Shown here: piece after piece, positions 1 through 10,254 of the stretch
How the letters are laid out: each line of letters begins with the position of its first letter
Numbering within the stretch: the first letter of the stretch is position 1
The notes under the pieces: model-generated
The model's database searches: none
What the model was told of the DNA's origin: nothing
What the model saw: only the letters and a program-made list of their open reading frames with translations
Program-made: the position numbers and the translations under genes
Source: Apricaphanius iberus
Taxonomy: Eukaryota; Chordata; Actinopteri; Cyprinodontiformes; Aphaniidae
NCBI GenBank assembly: GCA_028564705.1
Contig: JAPXFQ010002638.1
Location: forward strand, 124,001 to 188,000
Reading direction: 5' to 3'
DNA: 64,000 nucleotides

Positions 1-1085
1 CCTGAACACCCTCGGAGGAGTCAGGAACCGGAGGCGTGTTCTCCTGAACACCCTCGGAGGAGTCAGGAACCGGAGGCGTGTTCTCCTGAACACCCTCGGA
101 CGAGGCAGGAACCGGAGGCGTGTTCTCCTGAACACCCTCGGAGGAGTCAGGAACCGGAGGCGTGTTCTCCTGAACACCCTCGGCGGAGTCGGGAACCGGA
201 GGCGTGTTCTCCTGAACACCCTCGGCGGAATCAGGAACCGGAGGAGTGTCCGCCTGAACACCCTCGGTGGAATCAGGAACCAGAGGCGTGCTCTCCAGAA
301 CACCCTCGGAGGAATCAGGAACCCGAGGCGTGCTCTCCAGAACACCCTCGGAGGAATCAGGAACCCGAGGCGTGTTCTCCAGAACACCCTCGGAGGAATC
401 AGGAACCCGAGGCGTGCTCTCCAGAACACCCTCGGAGGAATCAGGAACCCGAGGCGTGCTCTCCAGAACACCCTCGGAGGAATCAGGAACCCGAGGCGTG
501 CTCCCCAGAACACCCTCGGAGGAATCAGGAACCCGAGGCGTGCTCTCCAGAACACCCTCGGAGGAATCAGGAACCCGAGGCGTGTTCTCCAGAACACCCT
601 CGGAGGAATCAGGAACCCGAGGCGTGCTCTCCAGAACACCCTCGGAGGAATCAGGAACCCGAGGCGTGTTCTCCAGAACACCCTCGGAGGAATCAGGAAC
701 CCGAGGCGTGTTCTCCAGAACACCCTCGGAGGAATCAGGAACCCGAGGCGTGCTCTCCAGAACACCCTCGGAGGAATCTCGGAGCCGAGGCGCATCCGTC
801 TGGACGCCCTCGGGGAACTCGGAACCGAGGCGCATCCGTCTGGACGCCCTCGGAGGGAACTCGGAACCGAGGCGCATCCGTCTGGACGCCCTCGGAGGGA
901 ACTCGGAACCGAGGCGCATCCGTCTGGACGCCCTCGGAGGGAACTCGGAACCGAGGCGCATCCGTCTGGACGCCCTCGGAGGGAACTCGGAACCGAGGCG
1001 CATCCGTCTGGACGCCCTCGGAGGGAACTCGGAACCGAGGCGCATCCGTCTGGATGCCCTCGGAGGGAACTCGGAACCGGGGTTC
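1..1085. repeat. 42-bp minisatellite, two unit types, about 25 copies
   Basis: A head-to-tail array with a strict 42-bp period. Type A units (about 1-775) contain the cores CTCGGAGGAATCAGGAACC and GTGCTCTCCAGAACACC; the first six or so copies are a slightly different subtype. Type B units (about 776-1085) contain CTCGGAACCGAGGCGCATCC. The two types share CTCGG and GAGGCG cores, so B is probably a diverged A. Because 42 is a multiple of three, long open frames run through both strands: plus-strand 14-residue repeats with TPSEESGTRG, and minus-strand 14-residue repeats with PRFRVPSEG. The array lies in the internal region of the LTR element to its right and continues beyond the window edge. Confidence 0.95.
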
Positions 1086-1889
1086 CAGGTGAGCCTCTGA
1101 AGAGCGCTCAAATACAGTCTCCACAGGGGACCTGGGCTCAACATTCCTTACGGAGCTGTTCCATTGACCCTGGGTTAACTCAGCTCCACCTGAAGGAAAC
1201 GCCGGCGCCTGGCTGTGCTGGAGAGGATGAGGAGGCAGACCCGAAACCGGCCGTGGGCGGTAGGAGGAAGCGGCGGTTGAATCACCGAAGCCGGAGACAG
1301 CACCAAGCGGGACAGGAGGAGCCGAGGCGCTGCAACTCCGAGAAGGAGGCGAGAAACCTCCTGGAGCCGATGGAGCAGCTCGGCGACGCCTCCCTCCTCG
1401 TCGCCGGGAAGCAGGAAGAGGGCCAGTCCCAGAGGGATCACAGAAGGGTGGAAGATCGGCGGAAGGAGCCAGGGAGATCAACCGGTCAACCCAGGAGGAA
1501 GAAAGCCGCGGCGAGGGCGGCGCACCCCGGGCACCGCCGCAAAAGTCCAGCTCGTCGTCCTGGGAGTCGGAGAAGAACTCCGGGAAGCCGTCATCGTCCT
1601 CCTCAGAATCGTCATACATAGACGCAAGGAGGAACGACGGGGAAACATAAACTGCGTTCCCAGGAGGACGCCCAGAAGCGCGGCGATGACTCGAGGCCCG
1701 AGGAGCGGAGAGGCCGCCCTCCTCACGACGGCGGGGCCCAACTCCGGGCGGACAGCGAGCCTGCCGGAATCCGCAAAAGGGTGAGTCGGAGTGGAGTCCT
1801 TGACTTACGCTCCAATCTATCAATTCTCTCCACTCTTCCTCCGTGTGTTGGTGCTCCGCTGGGTCCAGTTGGTCGGGTCGTAATGTCAT
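735..1889 (-). CDS. Internal ORF of LTR element A (gag-position, low complexity)
   Basis: A minus-strand frame of about 384 codons. The chosen ATG overlaps the last bases of the LTR (CATGACA), just upstream of a stretch reading LDPAEHQHTEEEWRELIDW; the frame is also open upstream into the LTR. Order: a short leader, an acidic stretch (SEEDDDGFPEFFSDSQDDEL), a proline/serine/arginine-rich middle (SRRRGGRRRRAAPSAPGG), then 14-residue repeats written by type B minisatellite units. I see no protease, reverse transcriptase or zinc knuckle. Its place directly behind the LTR is that of gag in fish Gypsy elements, but no known gag was recognised. It could be the ORF of a non-autonomous LTR element, or only an incidental open frame in GC-rich repeat DNA. 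Confidence 0.45.
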   Translation of the reverse strand: MTLRPDQLDPAEHQHTEEEWRELIDWSVSQGLHSDSPFCGFRQARCPPGVGPRRREEGGLSAPRASSHRRASGRPPGNAVYVSPSFLLASMYDDSEEDDDGFPEFFSDSQDDELDFCGGARGAPPSPRLSSSWVDRLISLAPSADLPPFCDPSGTGPLPASRRRGGRRRRAAPSAPGGFSPPSRSCSASAPPVPLGAVSGFGDSTAASSYRPRPVSGLPPHPLQHSQAPAFPSGGAELTQGQWNSSVRNVEPRSPVETVFERSSEAHLEPRFRVPSEGIQTDAPRFRVPSEGVQTDAPRFRVPSEGVQTDAPRFRVPSEGVQTDAPRFRVPSEGVQTDAPRFRVPSEGVQTDAPRFRVPRGRPDGCASAPRFLRGCSGEHASGS

Positions 1890-2210
1890 GTTTCGGCTAA
1901 AGGAGGACCCAGATGCGGAGCGGCGTTTGTGGCTCTTACGGCCCATGTTTATTAAATGTCCAGAAAGACGAGAAGCACAGAGAACTAGGGGAGGTAACGA
2001 CGACAACGACCCGACGAGGACAGACAGGCACAGAAGGGCATATATACTGTGGGAAGAGGTAATCACAAAACAGGGAACACCTGGGAGCAGAGGAGGGAAA
2101 CACAGGGAGGACAAAAGAACAGGTGAAACAAACTAGGACTAATAAACTAATAAACAGACTGGGAGGAAACAGGGAGGAAAAAACAACACAGACAGGGACG
2201 GATCATGACA
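1884..2210 (-). mobile_element. LTR of element A (Gypsy-like), 327 bp
   Basis: On the minus strand it begins TGTCATG and ends CATGACA, a perfect 7-bp terminal inverted repeat of TG...CA type. Inside, in order on the minus strand, are a TATA-like AGTATATATGCCC (about 2040) and AATAAA (about 1945) close to the downstream end, the layout of promoter and polyadenylation signal in a fish Gypsy LTR. The body of the element lies to the left. Only this LTR is in the window. The right flank (AAAGA, 2211-2215) is interior sequence of the ERV1 LTR, so element A inserted into that LTR. Confidence 0.85.
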
Positions 2211-2601
2211 AAAGAAGAGGTAATATCTGATATGAGATGTACTGTACCATGCTCTACCATATGTGGAGTTGTTTTTCAGAGCAGAAGCTGCAGGATCAGG
2301 CACCATCAGGCACCACCAGGTACCCTGTTATCTCGCAAGATGTAACTGAATGTGTGTGTGGGTAAAATAACCAGCAAATGTATTGGTGTGTATGTGCTAT
2401 GAGCCACTCCCTGTTGAATGAATAAAACGAGCCGGCCTGCAGCAGAGCTTCAGAACGATTGGGACTCAGCCTGCTGGGGACAGCTCTTCTCCACGCTCTG
2501 CAGAGGTGAAACTAAATTAAGTCTCAGCCAGGTTTTTCTCTACTGAAGATTTGAAGCTCCAACGAACTCCTGAACGCGGGGGTGGTTTTGAGACCACGAC
2601 A
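2211..2601 (+). repeat. ERV1 5' LTR, interrupted on the left
   Basis: Matches 9526-9916 without length change. AATAAAACGAGCC (about 2420) is the likely polyadenylation signal. The LTR ends at GACA (2598-2601), two bases before the primer-binding site. The first 56 bp present in the 3' copy are missing here because element A sits at that point; they should lie left of the window. Confidence 0.9.
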
Positions 2602-2603
2602 AT

Positions 2604-2621
2604 TGGTGCCGTGACCCGGAT
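2604..2621 (+). promoter_or_regulatory. Primer-binding site of ERV1, tRNA-His type
   Basis: TGGTGCCGTGACCCGGAT follows the 5' LTR after two bases. The complement of the 3' end of vertebrate tRNA-His (GUG) is TGGTGCCGTGACTCGGAT, so 17 of 18 bases agree. This is the primer for minus-strand DNA synthesis. The tRNA sequence is from general knowledge. Confidence 0.85.
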
Positions 2622-2624
2622 TTT

Positions 2625-3290
2625 CGTCACAGAAAAGGAGTCTTGGAGACCATTTGGACCGGACCAAAGCAAACGGAGACTGACACAAATCATGCCGGCA
2701 CTTTGATAAGGTAAGCAGACTTTTTGTTCTGCTCATTGGCTTTGTTCAAAAAAGTTTTTTGTGTCAGACTTCAAGGACCTGAGGTCCCTAAATTTACTGC
2801 AGTGGAGAAAAACGAGGTATGAGATAAAGTAACAGGGTTACTGAACATAGAGTTGTGTGGTAACCGGGTTACACACTTAAATCCTCCGGGAGGAACACTG
2901 CATTGAGAAAAGCAACCGGGTTGCACCAGGCCAGGGGTCTGATAAATGTTAGAAACGTAACCGGGTTACAGCAGGCCGGGGGTCTGATAAATGTTTTATC
3001 TTGGAGTGGCGTCCTAATATTTTTATGACGAGAAAAGTACTATAACCGGGTTATAGAGCTGGGTTTGAGACCCTGGAGGTAGGATCTCCAAAATTCTATT
3101 TTGAAATAAAAGAGAAGGGATCCTAAAAAGGATTCTTTGGAGCTGATTTGAAACTGACCGAGGCGAAAGGAGACTGACACAAAGGCGTGCATGCAAAAGA
3201 AGGTAAGCAGACCTTTTCTTCTGCTCATTGGATTTTACCAAAAATCTTATTGTGTCTAGACTTCAAATAACTGAGGTTTATAAATTATCT
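2625..3290 (+). repeat. Duplicated leader of ERV1 with two splice donors
   Basis: About 2640-2790 and 3120-3290 are diverged direct repeats: both carry GGAGACTGACACAAA, then AAGGTAAGCAGAC (at about 2708 and 3200), then TTCTGCTCATTGG and a shared downstream stretch. AAG|GTAAGC fits a strong 5' splice donor, as expected in a retroviral leader that makes spliced env RNA. Between them, about 2860-3060, short units with AACCGGGTTACA and GGTCTGATAAATG are themselves repeated. No protein is encoded. Confidence 0.7.
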
Positions 3291-3299
3291 AGAAGTGGG

Positions 3300-6200
3300 T
3301 GATACGAGTAGAATTTTAATATAGTGTTGAGGGTTCAAGTCCCAAAAACGTGAGTAAAAGGGTGTTTTAAGAAAATAGAATCACAGAGAGGAGAGAAAAA
3401 GAGAGGAGGAGGTGTGTGTGAGAGAGATCTCAGCGCTGTGTGTGTGTGTGAGAGATTTCAACTTTGTATGGGAGCAGGAGGTTGAGAGGTGAGCTGAAGT
3501 TTTGGGTTCGCGTTAAAACAGGACTATCATTAGTAAAACTTGAGTATAAACTATTATATAAGAATATATGAATGGATAAGAGAAATTAAACACTGTAGAA
3601 TATATAGATAGCGGAACTGATGTTGGGTACGCGTTTCAGTCCGTGCTGAATTTGTGACGGATACGTCTAATTTTGTGCCACATTGAAATCTGGAAAAAGT
3701 GGTGTGAATTACGCTGATGGGAATTGAAATTGAGGTGTGGAGTTCTCTATTTACCGAAGGGTATGTTGCTATTTTGTTGAGTAGTTTCGTGGTAGAGTTT
3801 AACTGTTTTAAGCGACGTTAGCCGAAAGGGGCTAACGTTAGCACCAGACTGTAGGCTACGGTGAATTGCTGGGATAGCTCGCAGCGAGCGGATTCTGTTC
3901 AAGACTCTTGGTTTTTTGATAAATCTCTGAATAAAAATAACTTGATAAGAAGCTAAACATCAGTTTATAAAGCCTTTTAACTTTACTAAGCTTCGGCTTG
4001 GGGCATTCACTCTTAAGATCAATTGTGAATGAAAAAATAGATACAAAAGAAAAAAAAGAAAGAAAAAAAACAGCTCGGAGGAGCGATTTAAGTTTGGAAA
4101 CGCCTCTTGAAAATGACCAGGAGTAACTCATAAGAGATTAAATAATTATGCAAACAGCTACCTTGTCAAACTTAAATAAATGTGGATTTGTCTTGTTTAA
4201 TTTGGATTTAATATTTTATTTTAAAAAAAATAGAAGCTTGGTAAAGGGGGGATTAACAAATACTATTAAGATAAATACTTGATAACATTTAAATTAGTCT
4301 TAAAAAAAAGAAGGCGCGCCAGGGCAGTTTTGCTTGTATAGCACACTTTCAACACAGTGCAATTCAGGGTGCTTTACTTATGATTAGAATACAAATGAGC
4401 ATTTACAGTGATTAAGACAATAATTCGTGTGACAATTAAAAACAAACAAGTAAAAGCAGTTACTCCTAAGCGAGTCTAATTTGGTAAGTTTTAGTTTAAG
4501 ATTTAATAGAAGAATTCTGAATTCAAAAGCAGGAGTTTTTATAGTAAATTCAAGAATTTGCTTTTTTTTTTTCATGTTGAACGGTCTAGATGTATTGCTA
4601 TTTTTATTGTTTTAAGTAAAAGAAGGATTTTTCAATGGATTCTAAAATACCTTTAAAGGACGCTGTTCAGAATGTGTCTGAACCAGCTCAAAAGAAACCG
4701 AAAATTCTCACTAATGATCAGATCTGCGATCCTATTAAAAATAGGGTAGAAGAATTCTGAAGCTCGAGAGAACTACATGTAGCTGAAGCAAGCGACAAGA
4801 TCAACCAAGTTGCAAAATGGAGGACGGTGCAAAAATTTGAATAGTTTAGGAATATGTCTATAGTTGGTTTCTGAAACAGGATTAAATTGGCTAAATAAGA
4901 ATAAAAATACAAGCTGTATTGATAAAGGACAGATTGAAAAGCGAGCAGATTTTTAATTGAAATAAATATAAAATGCTTAAATCACTAAAAAGAACTAAGT
5001 GTGTTGATAAAAGATTGCGATGGTCAATCTTTATAAATATTTAATTTACACATGAGATGAAAGAGAAATTTATCAAATTGACAAAATAGAGAAAGGCATT
5101 GCATTGATAAAGTATAAAATGTAAATTGGATGAAAAATGCAGGAAACATTAATTAAAATAAGCAGGGGAAGAATTAGAACAACAGTTTAATCAGACATAT
5201 AAGGATTAATGATCATCCCTGTTGGAGAGAGCAAACCTATAAATCAGTATATTTTTACCATAACTAATACTGAAGAAATTATTGCTAATATAACTGATTA
5301 AAATAAAAGTAAAATAGAGCCCACATAGGCGGTCTGAGTGGAAAAGATATTTGAATTCAGCTTTTGAGGAAGGAGAGTAATGAATATGAAAATAAAAAAG
5401 TTTAAATAAAAGTTGATTTGAATAGGCTGAGAGGATCGACTCTGTCTGTCTTTTCCTTCCTCTATATTTTTTTTCTCTCTTTTTCGCTTTCCCATCCCGC
5501 CAACAGAGAACCCCTCAGATAACATTATTGAGATGTAATTTATGTTCCTGGGGAGATGTGATGGGAGGGGGTGCTGGGCTGATGACGGATAGTGCCAGGT
5601 GCCCGCCATAACTGCCAAAGAAAGAAAAATCGATACAACCAGCGGAGAAGTTCTTCTGTCTTGTGCTCTGCTCCCAAACCAGGGGGGCACCATTGACTGA
5701 ATATTTTCAGGGGTGAAGCAGGGGGCACCCTCAAATAAGAGCACATTTCCTCATGCTGAACTGAACTTTCAAGGACAATATGTGTGAATCCACTTGGCTG
5801 GTGTAATATGGACAATTTCTGCTGAAGAAGTGACGATCAAAGGCTGCTGATTCAATGTCACTGTTGCTGAACTAACTAACAGAGTTTCTGTTTTTCTGAT
5901 CGAAGGTGGCCCTGGTTGCTTGAACTCTGAAACCCCGTGCCTTCCCCTGAATTATCTCCAGGTAAAACACCACCATTTACCAGAAACAATTTGAAAGTTG
6001 GGTGGAAGGTAGAACTGGGCCTATAGCATGGGGTTGCTGGCTGGTGAGAGAGAAAATTTTTATTTACATAGCAAATTCAACACCTAAGGAATACAAAGGA
6101 TACATTCCTTATTAATACACAACTGTAACGGTTACTTAAATAATATCTTTATTTTTACGTTTCATCCACAGGGATGTACGAAATTTAAGATAGGATAAAT

Positions 6201-7470
6201 TGTAATGGAACAGCTAAATCAAAAGTAAGTCAGAATTGTATTTGATTTCTAGCAGAAAGAATGAAGCAAAGTGCTTCACGGATAAAGGTAATTAAAAAGC
6301 TGAAATGGATAATAGAATAATTGATAACATTTAAAAAGAGACATAGTAAAACAGACATATAAATATGTCTTAAACTTGATAAATAAAATAAGTAAATAAA
6401 AGAATCAATTTAGTTGAACAAGCAAATGGATAGTAATCAGTTGAACTGTAGACAAAAAGTAAAGTCTTGAGCCTGCTCTTGCTTTTAAATCCATCAATGA
6501 GGGAGGTGTTTTTGTTTAGTTTTCAGGAATAACAACGGTGTTGCACCAAAATAAGATGGATTTGCTCTGGGTGAAATAATTTCTCGGCACAATACAGTTG
6601 GATTAGATTGAAAAGGAGTGGATGTCCAATAAAAGAACACGGAATCGGGAAGTAACTTTTACCTTATATTTCAATGTTAGATAATAGTTTAGTTTTTGCA
6701 TTTTAGAGGGTGCATTTGTATTGTTATGTTATTAAAATGACATACTTGGTAATGTTGGTATATACTCCTCCTATCAACATGGATACTAAATAAGGCTGAG
6801 GTAACTGGCAGAAACTAATCTCTAATTGGACGACACATTCTGCAGGGGTACTCAGGACACAGAAAAGAGAAAAACAAACATTATATTATGAGACCAAAGT
6901 ATTATTAATAAGGGAATATGATATAGCAAAGATTTAATACAGTTACCAACATTCTAGGCTAATCCTTTTTCAGATTATGACTCTTTTTAACTTAATGACC
7001 CACCGGATATAAAGCAAAATCTTTTCATCAAAATAAATGTAATTTAAATAGGGGATGACTGTGACAGGCTAACCAAGTCTGTGTAGCAGATTGGTTCAGG
7101 GCAATACACAATTTAGGACTTAATTTTTTGCAAATTGATAATGTATGGTTGCAGGATTTAAACATATTTGGGATTTAACGTGATTATGCAAAATAATAAG
7201 CAGGTTTAACAATTTTTAATAAATTGCAGTTCGAATTAAATTTTATGAGGCCAGGTTTGAGGACAATTTTTACCTACTGTCAGTACTGTGATGGGAAAAA
7301 ATTTTTTTTAGATCTGTCTGGGTTAAATGGATAGGTGATGATTGATTACATACGTGATGACAGGGTTGCGGATTTCTTTTGGTATTCACTTGTACATCTG
7401 CATCTTAATCTAAGATCAGAATTGGCTAACATGACTGCGCAGTTGGGGCTTATCGGCGAAAGGCCCTCTA
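3300..7470 (+). other. ERV1 middle region, no recognisable coding
   Basis: AT-rich and dense with stops in all frames. About 3490-3850 recurs in inverse orientation at 11400-12010 and at about 47060-47660 (ERV2); shared landmarks are a GTTTCAGTCC-like stretch and a TTGGCAC/TCGGCAC stretch. About 4950-6670 recurs, inverted, as 42700-44160 in ERV2. The gag gene should lie here but I cannot read one. A short stretch before 7470 (about 7330-7470) could be a gag relic. Confidence 0.6.
4950..6670 (+). repeat. Internal block shared by ERV1 and ERV2
   Basis: Landmarks with inverted counterparts in ERV2: GAGAGGATCGACTCTG (about 5430; counterpart about 43710), CATGTGTGAATCCACTTGGC-like DNA (about 5780; counterpart about 43350), and AAATAAGATGGATTTGCTC (about 6550; counterpart about 42820). 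Order and spacing are kept. Neither copy has a convincing reading frame, so it is a conserved non-coding or long-dead block. Confidence 0.8.
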
Positions 7471-7477
7471 AATTGTT

Positions 7478-7966
7478 TTGATGATCATCAAGAGTGATTA
7501 CAAGATCGGATCAAAAACTGTCATTTTTAGATATTTACAAGTTTATGTCCCCAGGATTCAACAACAGGTGTCATTTTTAGGGAGAATGGTGTTCCAAAAG
7601 GGGGTCTCCCTCTCCCCTGAATATAGATCTTCTATTTTAGATCATCCACTACCACACACAGTGAAAGAAATGTTGTGTTTCCTGGGCCTAACGGGATACA
7701 GCAGAAACTTTGTGGCAGACTATGTAGGACTTACACAACCATTAAGGGAACTGGTAAGGGAGTTGAGCATGAGAAATCTGTCTGCTCGTCTGAAATGGAC
7801 TCAAGCTATAGAGGAGGCTTTCATTACGCTCAAACAACGTCTGTCCACAGCAACTGAACTGGCCACCCCCAACTACAGTCTGCCGTTTCATCTGGATGTT
7901 TCTGGAACAAAGGAAAGGATGAATGGCATTTTGTTCCAGAAAAAAAGGGGAGAAAAAGTAGTATAA
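7478..7966 (+). pseudogene. ERV1 pol relic: reverse transcriptase C-terminal part into RNase H
   Basis: A 162-codon open stretch. From about residue 40 it reads as the thumb/connection of a retroviral reverse transcriptase (a FLGLTGYSR motif, then an LRELV stretch and a tryptophan-containing spacer), followed by the start of RNase H (PFHLDVSGT). The polymerase palm with its YxDD box is missing upstream, and the RNase H is cut short where the frame ends. Downstream DNA resumes in integrase, so the rest of RNase H and the integrase zinc finger were deleted. Functional polymerase is not possible from this copy. Confidence 0.85.
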
Positions 7967-8009
7967 ATGTATGCTAGTGTAATGCTAGACAATATGGAGA
8001 GGACAGTAG

Positions 8010-8715
8010 AACGGTAGTCAAATGCCTAATAAACCACTACATTCCCCAACATGGGTTCCCTGAAAAGATCAGATCAGATAACGGAACACATTTTAAGAAC
8101 AAAGATTTGCAGGAAGTTGAAAAAGCCTTGGGGTTGAAACACAAATTTGGAACAGTCTATCATCCACAGTCTCAAGGAAAAGTGGAAAGAATGAACCAAT
8201 CATTAAAAGACAAATTGGCAAAATCTGTGCACAGACTAAAATGAATTGGATTGAAGCACTACCACTAGCCCTTATGTACATCAGTAGTTCAGTGAACACA
8301 GCCACGGGGTTTACTCCACATGAACTACAAACGGGTAGACCATTTCCTGGGCCCAGTAGCAAACTCCCAATTGCTTAACTTTGAATGTGATCAACTGAGT
8401 AAAAGAGTGTATTTTAACATATTGCAAAGTGTGGTATCTCAGTTTTCCAAACAGGTCCAGGACCAAAGAGGCGAAACGGAGGTCACCAGCTCACCAGAAG
8501 TCGAGTGGGTGTTGCTAAAGGTCACTAAGAGAAAGTGGTCAGAACCCAGGTGGACGGGTCCATACCAGGTGGTGGAGAGGACGTCCCATGCTGTTCGCCT
8601 GAAGGGGAAAGGAGACACCTGGTATCACTGGAGCCAGTGCGCCCCCACGGAGGGACCTCAGAGATCCCTCTCTGAGACAAAGAAAGATCTCCAATTAGGT
8701 GAGGAGGCCAAATAG
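8010..8715 (+). pseudogene. ERV1 pol relic: integrase core and C-terminal domain
   Basis: About 8020-8330 keeps the middle and end of a retroviral integrase catalytic core: the second acidic motif in SDNGTHF and the glutamate motif in GKVERMNQ, with frame breaks between. The 131-codon open frame at 8320-8715 then gives the C-terminal domain with the family motif EPRWTGPYQVV and a tryptophan-rich end. The first catalytic aspartate lies in deleted DNA. Integrase joins viral DNA to the chromosome; this copy is broken. Confidence 0.87.
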
Positions 8716-8779
8716 TGGGGCAGAATAATCCCCGGCCAAATCACAGGGTTCAGGGTAGTCGACCCCTGAATCCACAAAG

Positions 8780-9344
8780 GTGAAGAGGACCAGGACTAGA
8801 AGTAGACGACCAGGAGGAGGAACAGAAGGCCAGCCAACCGCTACAAAGACAAAGAGCGAAACCACACTTCCCAGCTGCCAGGAGCCAGAGAGGGGGAAAG
8901 GAAGTGCCAGGTTAAGAAGAGCAAAACTTGTAACTATTATCATTTATCATTTTACTGTTCACCTCTGCAGACTAAATAATCACTTGTATATCTAATCAAC
9001 TTTGAAGCAAAAAATGCCAACCGCTTGGCTCCACGTGCTTATCGTTTTTTTTTTGGTGTATAATCATGGCTGTATTTTTATGGGGTATATTCCAACTTTT
9101 CTTATTATGTTTGGTAAATATAAAAGTTTAGTTATGTCTATAATGATGTCCCTAGCAGTGTTTACAGCCATTATGGTCACGTGCGGATGCTGTTGCATCC
9201 CATGTCTACGCGCCCCCCCTTAACAGATTAATCACCATGGCCTTCTCCCCTGCTCCTCAGGACTCTGCACACATGATGATTGCTCTCTTAGGAGAAGAAC
9301 CTGTGGAAGAAAATGAAGAGGATGAGTTTGAAGTACTTTAAATT
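8780..9344 (+). pseudogene. ERV1 env remnant
   Basis: Two pieces remain. 8780-8995 encodes a strongly basic stretch leading into a hydrophobic segment, which would suit an env leader. 9014-9223 encodes a very hydrophobic segment ending in CGCCCIPCLR, a cysteine cluster at the inner edge of a membrane helix as in retroviral transmembrane subunits. About 9238-9341 encodes an acidic cytoplasmic tail-like end (EENEEDEFEVL). The surface subunit and the fusion ectodomain are absent. Identification rests on position and the cysteine cluster. Confidence 0.6.
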
Positions 9345-9455
9345 TTTTTGAGGTGTGCTTTTCTAACATGATTATGATTTTTGATATGTTTATTTACTTT
9401 CTAGCTACTATCGGTATGCACTGCTTTGACTTATGTTGAACTCTTAAGAGAGTTC

Positions 9456-9465
9456 AAAAGGGGGA
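9456..9465 (+). promoter_or_regulatory. Polypurine tract of ERV1
   Basis: AAAAGGGGGA sits four bases before the TG that starts the 3' LTR at 9470. It is the plus-strand primer site expected at this place. Confidence 0.8.
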
Positions 9466-9469
9466 TTAA

Positions 9470-9916
9470 TGAGGATTTTTAATGTGATTAAATGTTTAAT
9501 GCTTGCTGAAAGTTGCTAAAGGCCTAAAGAAGAGGTAATATCTGATATGAGATGTACTGTACCATGCTCTACTATATATGGAGTTGTTTTTCAGAGCAGA
9601 AGCTGCAGGATCAGGCACCATCAGGCACCACCAGGTACCATGTTATCTCGCAAGATGTAACTGAATGTGTGTGTGGGTAAAATAACCAGCAAATGTATTG
9701 TTGTGTATGTGCTATGTGCCACTCCCTGTTGAATGAATAAAACGAGCCGGCCTGCAGCAGAGCTTCAGAACGCTTGGGACTCAGCCTGCTGGGGACAGCT
9801 CTTCTCCACGCTCTGCAGAGGTGAAACTAAATTAAGTCTCAGCCAGGTTTTTCTCTACTGAAGATTTGAAGCTCCAACGAACTCCTGAACGCGGGGGTGG
9901 TTTTGAGACCACCACA
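9470..9916 (+). repeat. ERV1 3' LTR, 447 bp
   Basis: Begins TGAGG after the polypurine tract and ends CACA at 9916; the last 391 bp match the 5' LTR. The AATAAA box is at about 9738. The exact start is uncertain by a few bases (9466-9470). Confidence 0.88.
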
Positions 9917-10242
9917 GTTGACCTTAAAATTAACTGCAATGATTCAAGAACATTAAATAATTCAATTTTTGTGAAGGAAGATTACAATAAAAAACTTTTG
10001 ACTTTCAAAATAAATTAAGCATATAATTTCAAGGATGCTCTGGTTCTAAATGGGACGATATGAGTTTGAGTCTGGTTTTATGCATTATTTAATTAATTTA
10101 CGTATCTTAACTACTGCCTTGTTTGCATTTAGATTAGCCTGTCTATCTTTAATCCGGACCCTGGGGCTATTTCACTTGCAGAACATAATATGATCTGAAG
10201 CATTTCAGACTTTTTTTTTTGTTCAAAAATGTACTCTATCTT
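9917..10242. other. No feature seen
   Basis: AT-rich DNA between the ERV1 3' LTR and the SINE. No open frame or repeat was recognised. Confidence 0.5.
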
Positions 10243-10254
10243 TAAATGTGTGTC

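Larger units (their letters stand above)
2211..9916 (+). mobile_element. ERV1: retrovirus-like LTR element, degenerate
   Basis: Two direct copies of the same LTR (2211-2601, truncated on the left, and 9470-9916) bracket about 6.9 kb. Features in retroviral order: primer-binding site, splice-donor leader, long AT-rich non-coding middle, reverse transcriptase/RNase H relic, integrase relic, membrane-segment env relic, polypurine tract. The overlapping 391 bp of the LTRs have the same length and differ at about seven positions by eye (about 98% identity). The coding region is broken by many stops and large deletions. The left target duplication is outside the window. Confidence 0.9.

Noticed and set aside
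1..1085. Regular short repeats that could suggest a CRISPR array
   Set aside because: Units are contiguous with no unique spacers, GC-rich and inside a eukaryotic LTR element; it is a minisatellite.
267..1100. Long plus-strand open frame (277 codons) across the minisatellite
   Set aside because: A 42-bp period keeps every stop-free frame open; the element is oriented on the minus strand and there is no start context or conserved content.
1253..1621. Plus-strand 122-codon frame
   Set aside because: Shadow of the minus-strand frame of element A in GC-rich sequence.
5298..5815. Minus-strand frames of 148 and 91 codons in ERV1
   Set aside because: Antisense to the element, and the related ERV2 block does not preserve them.
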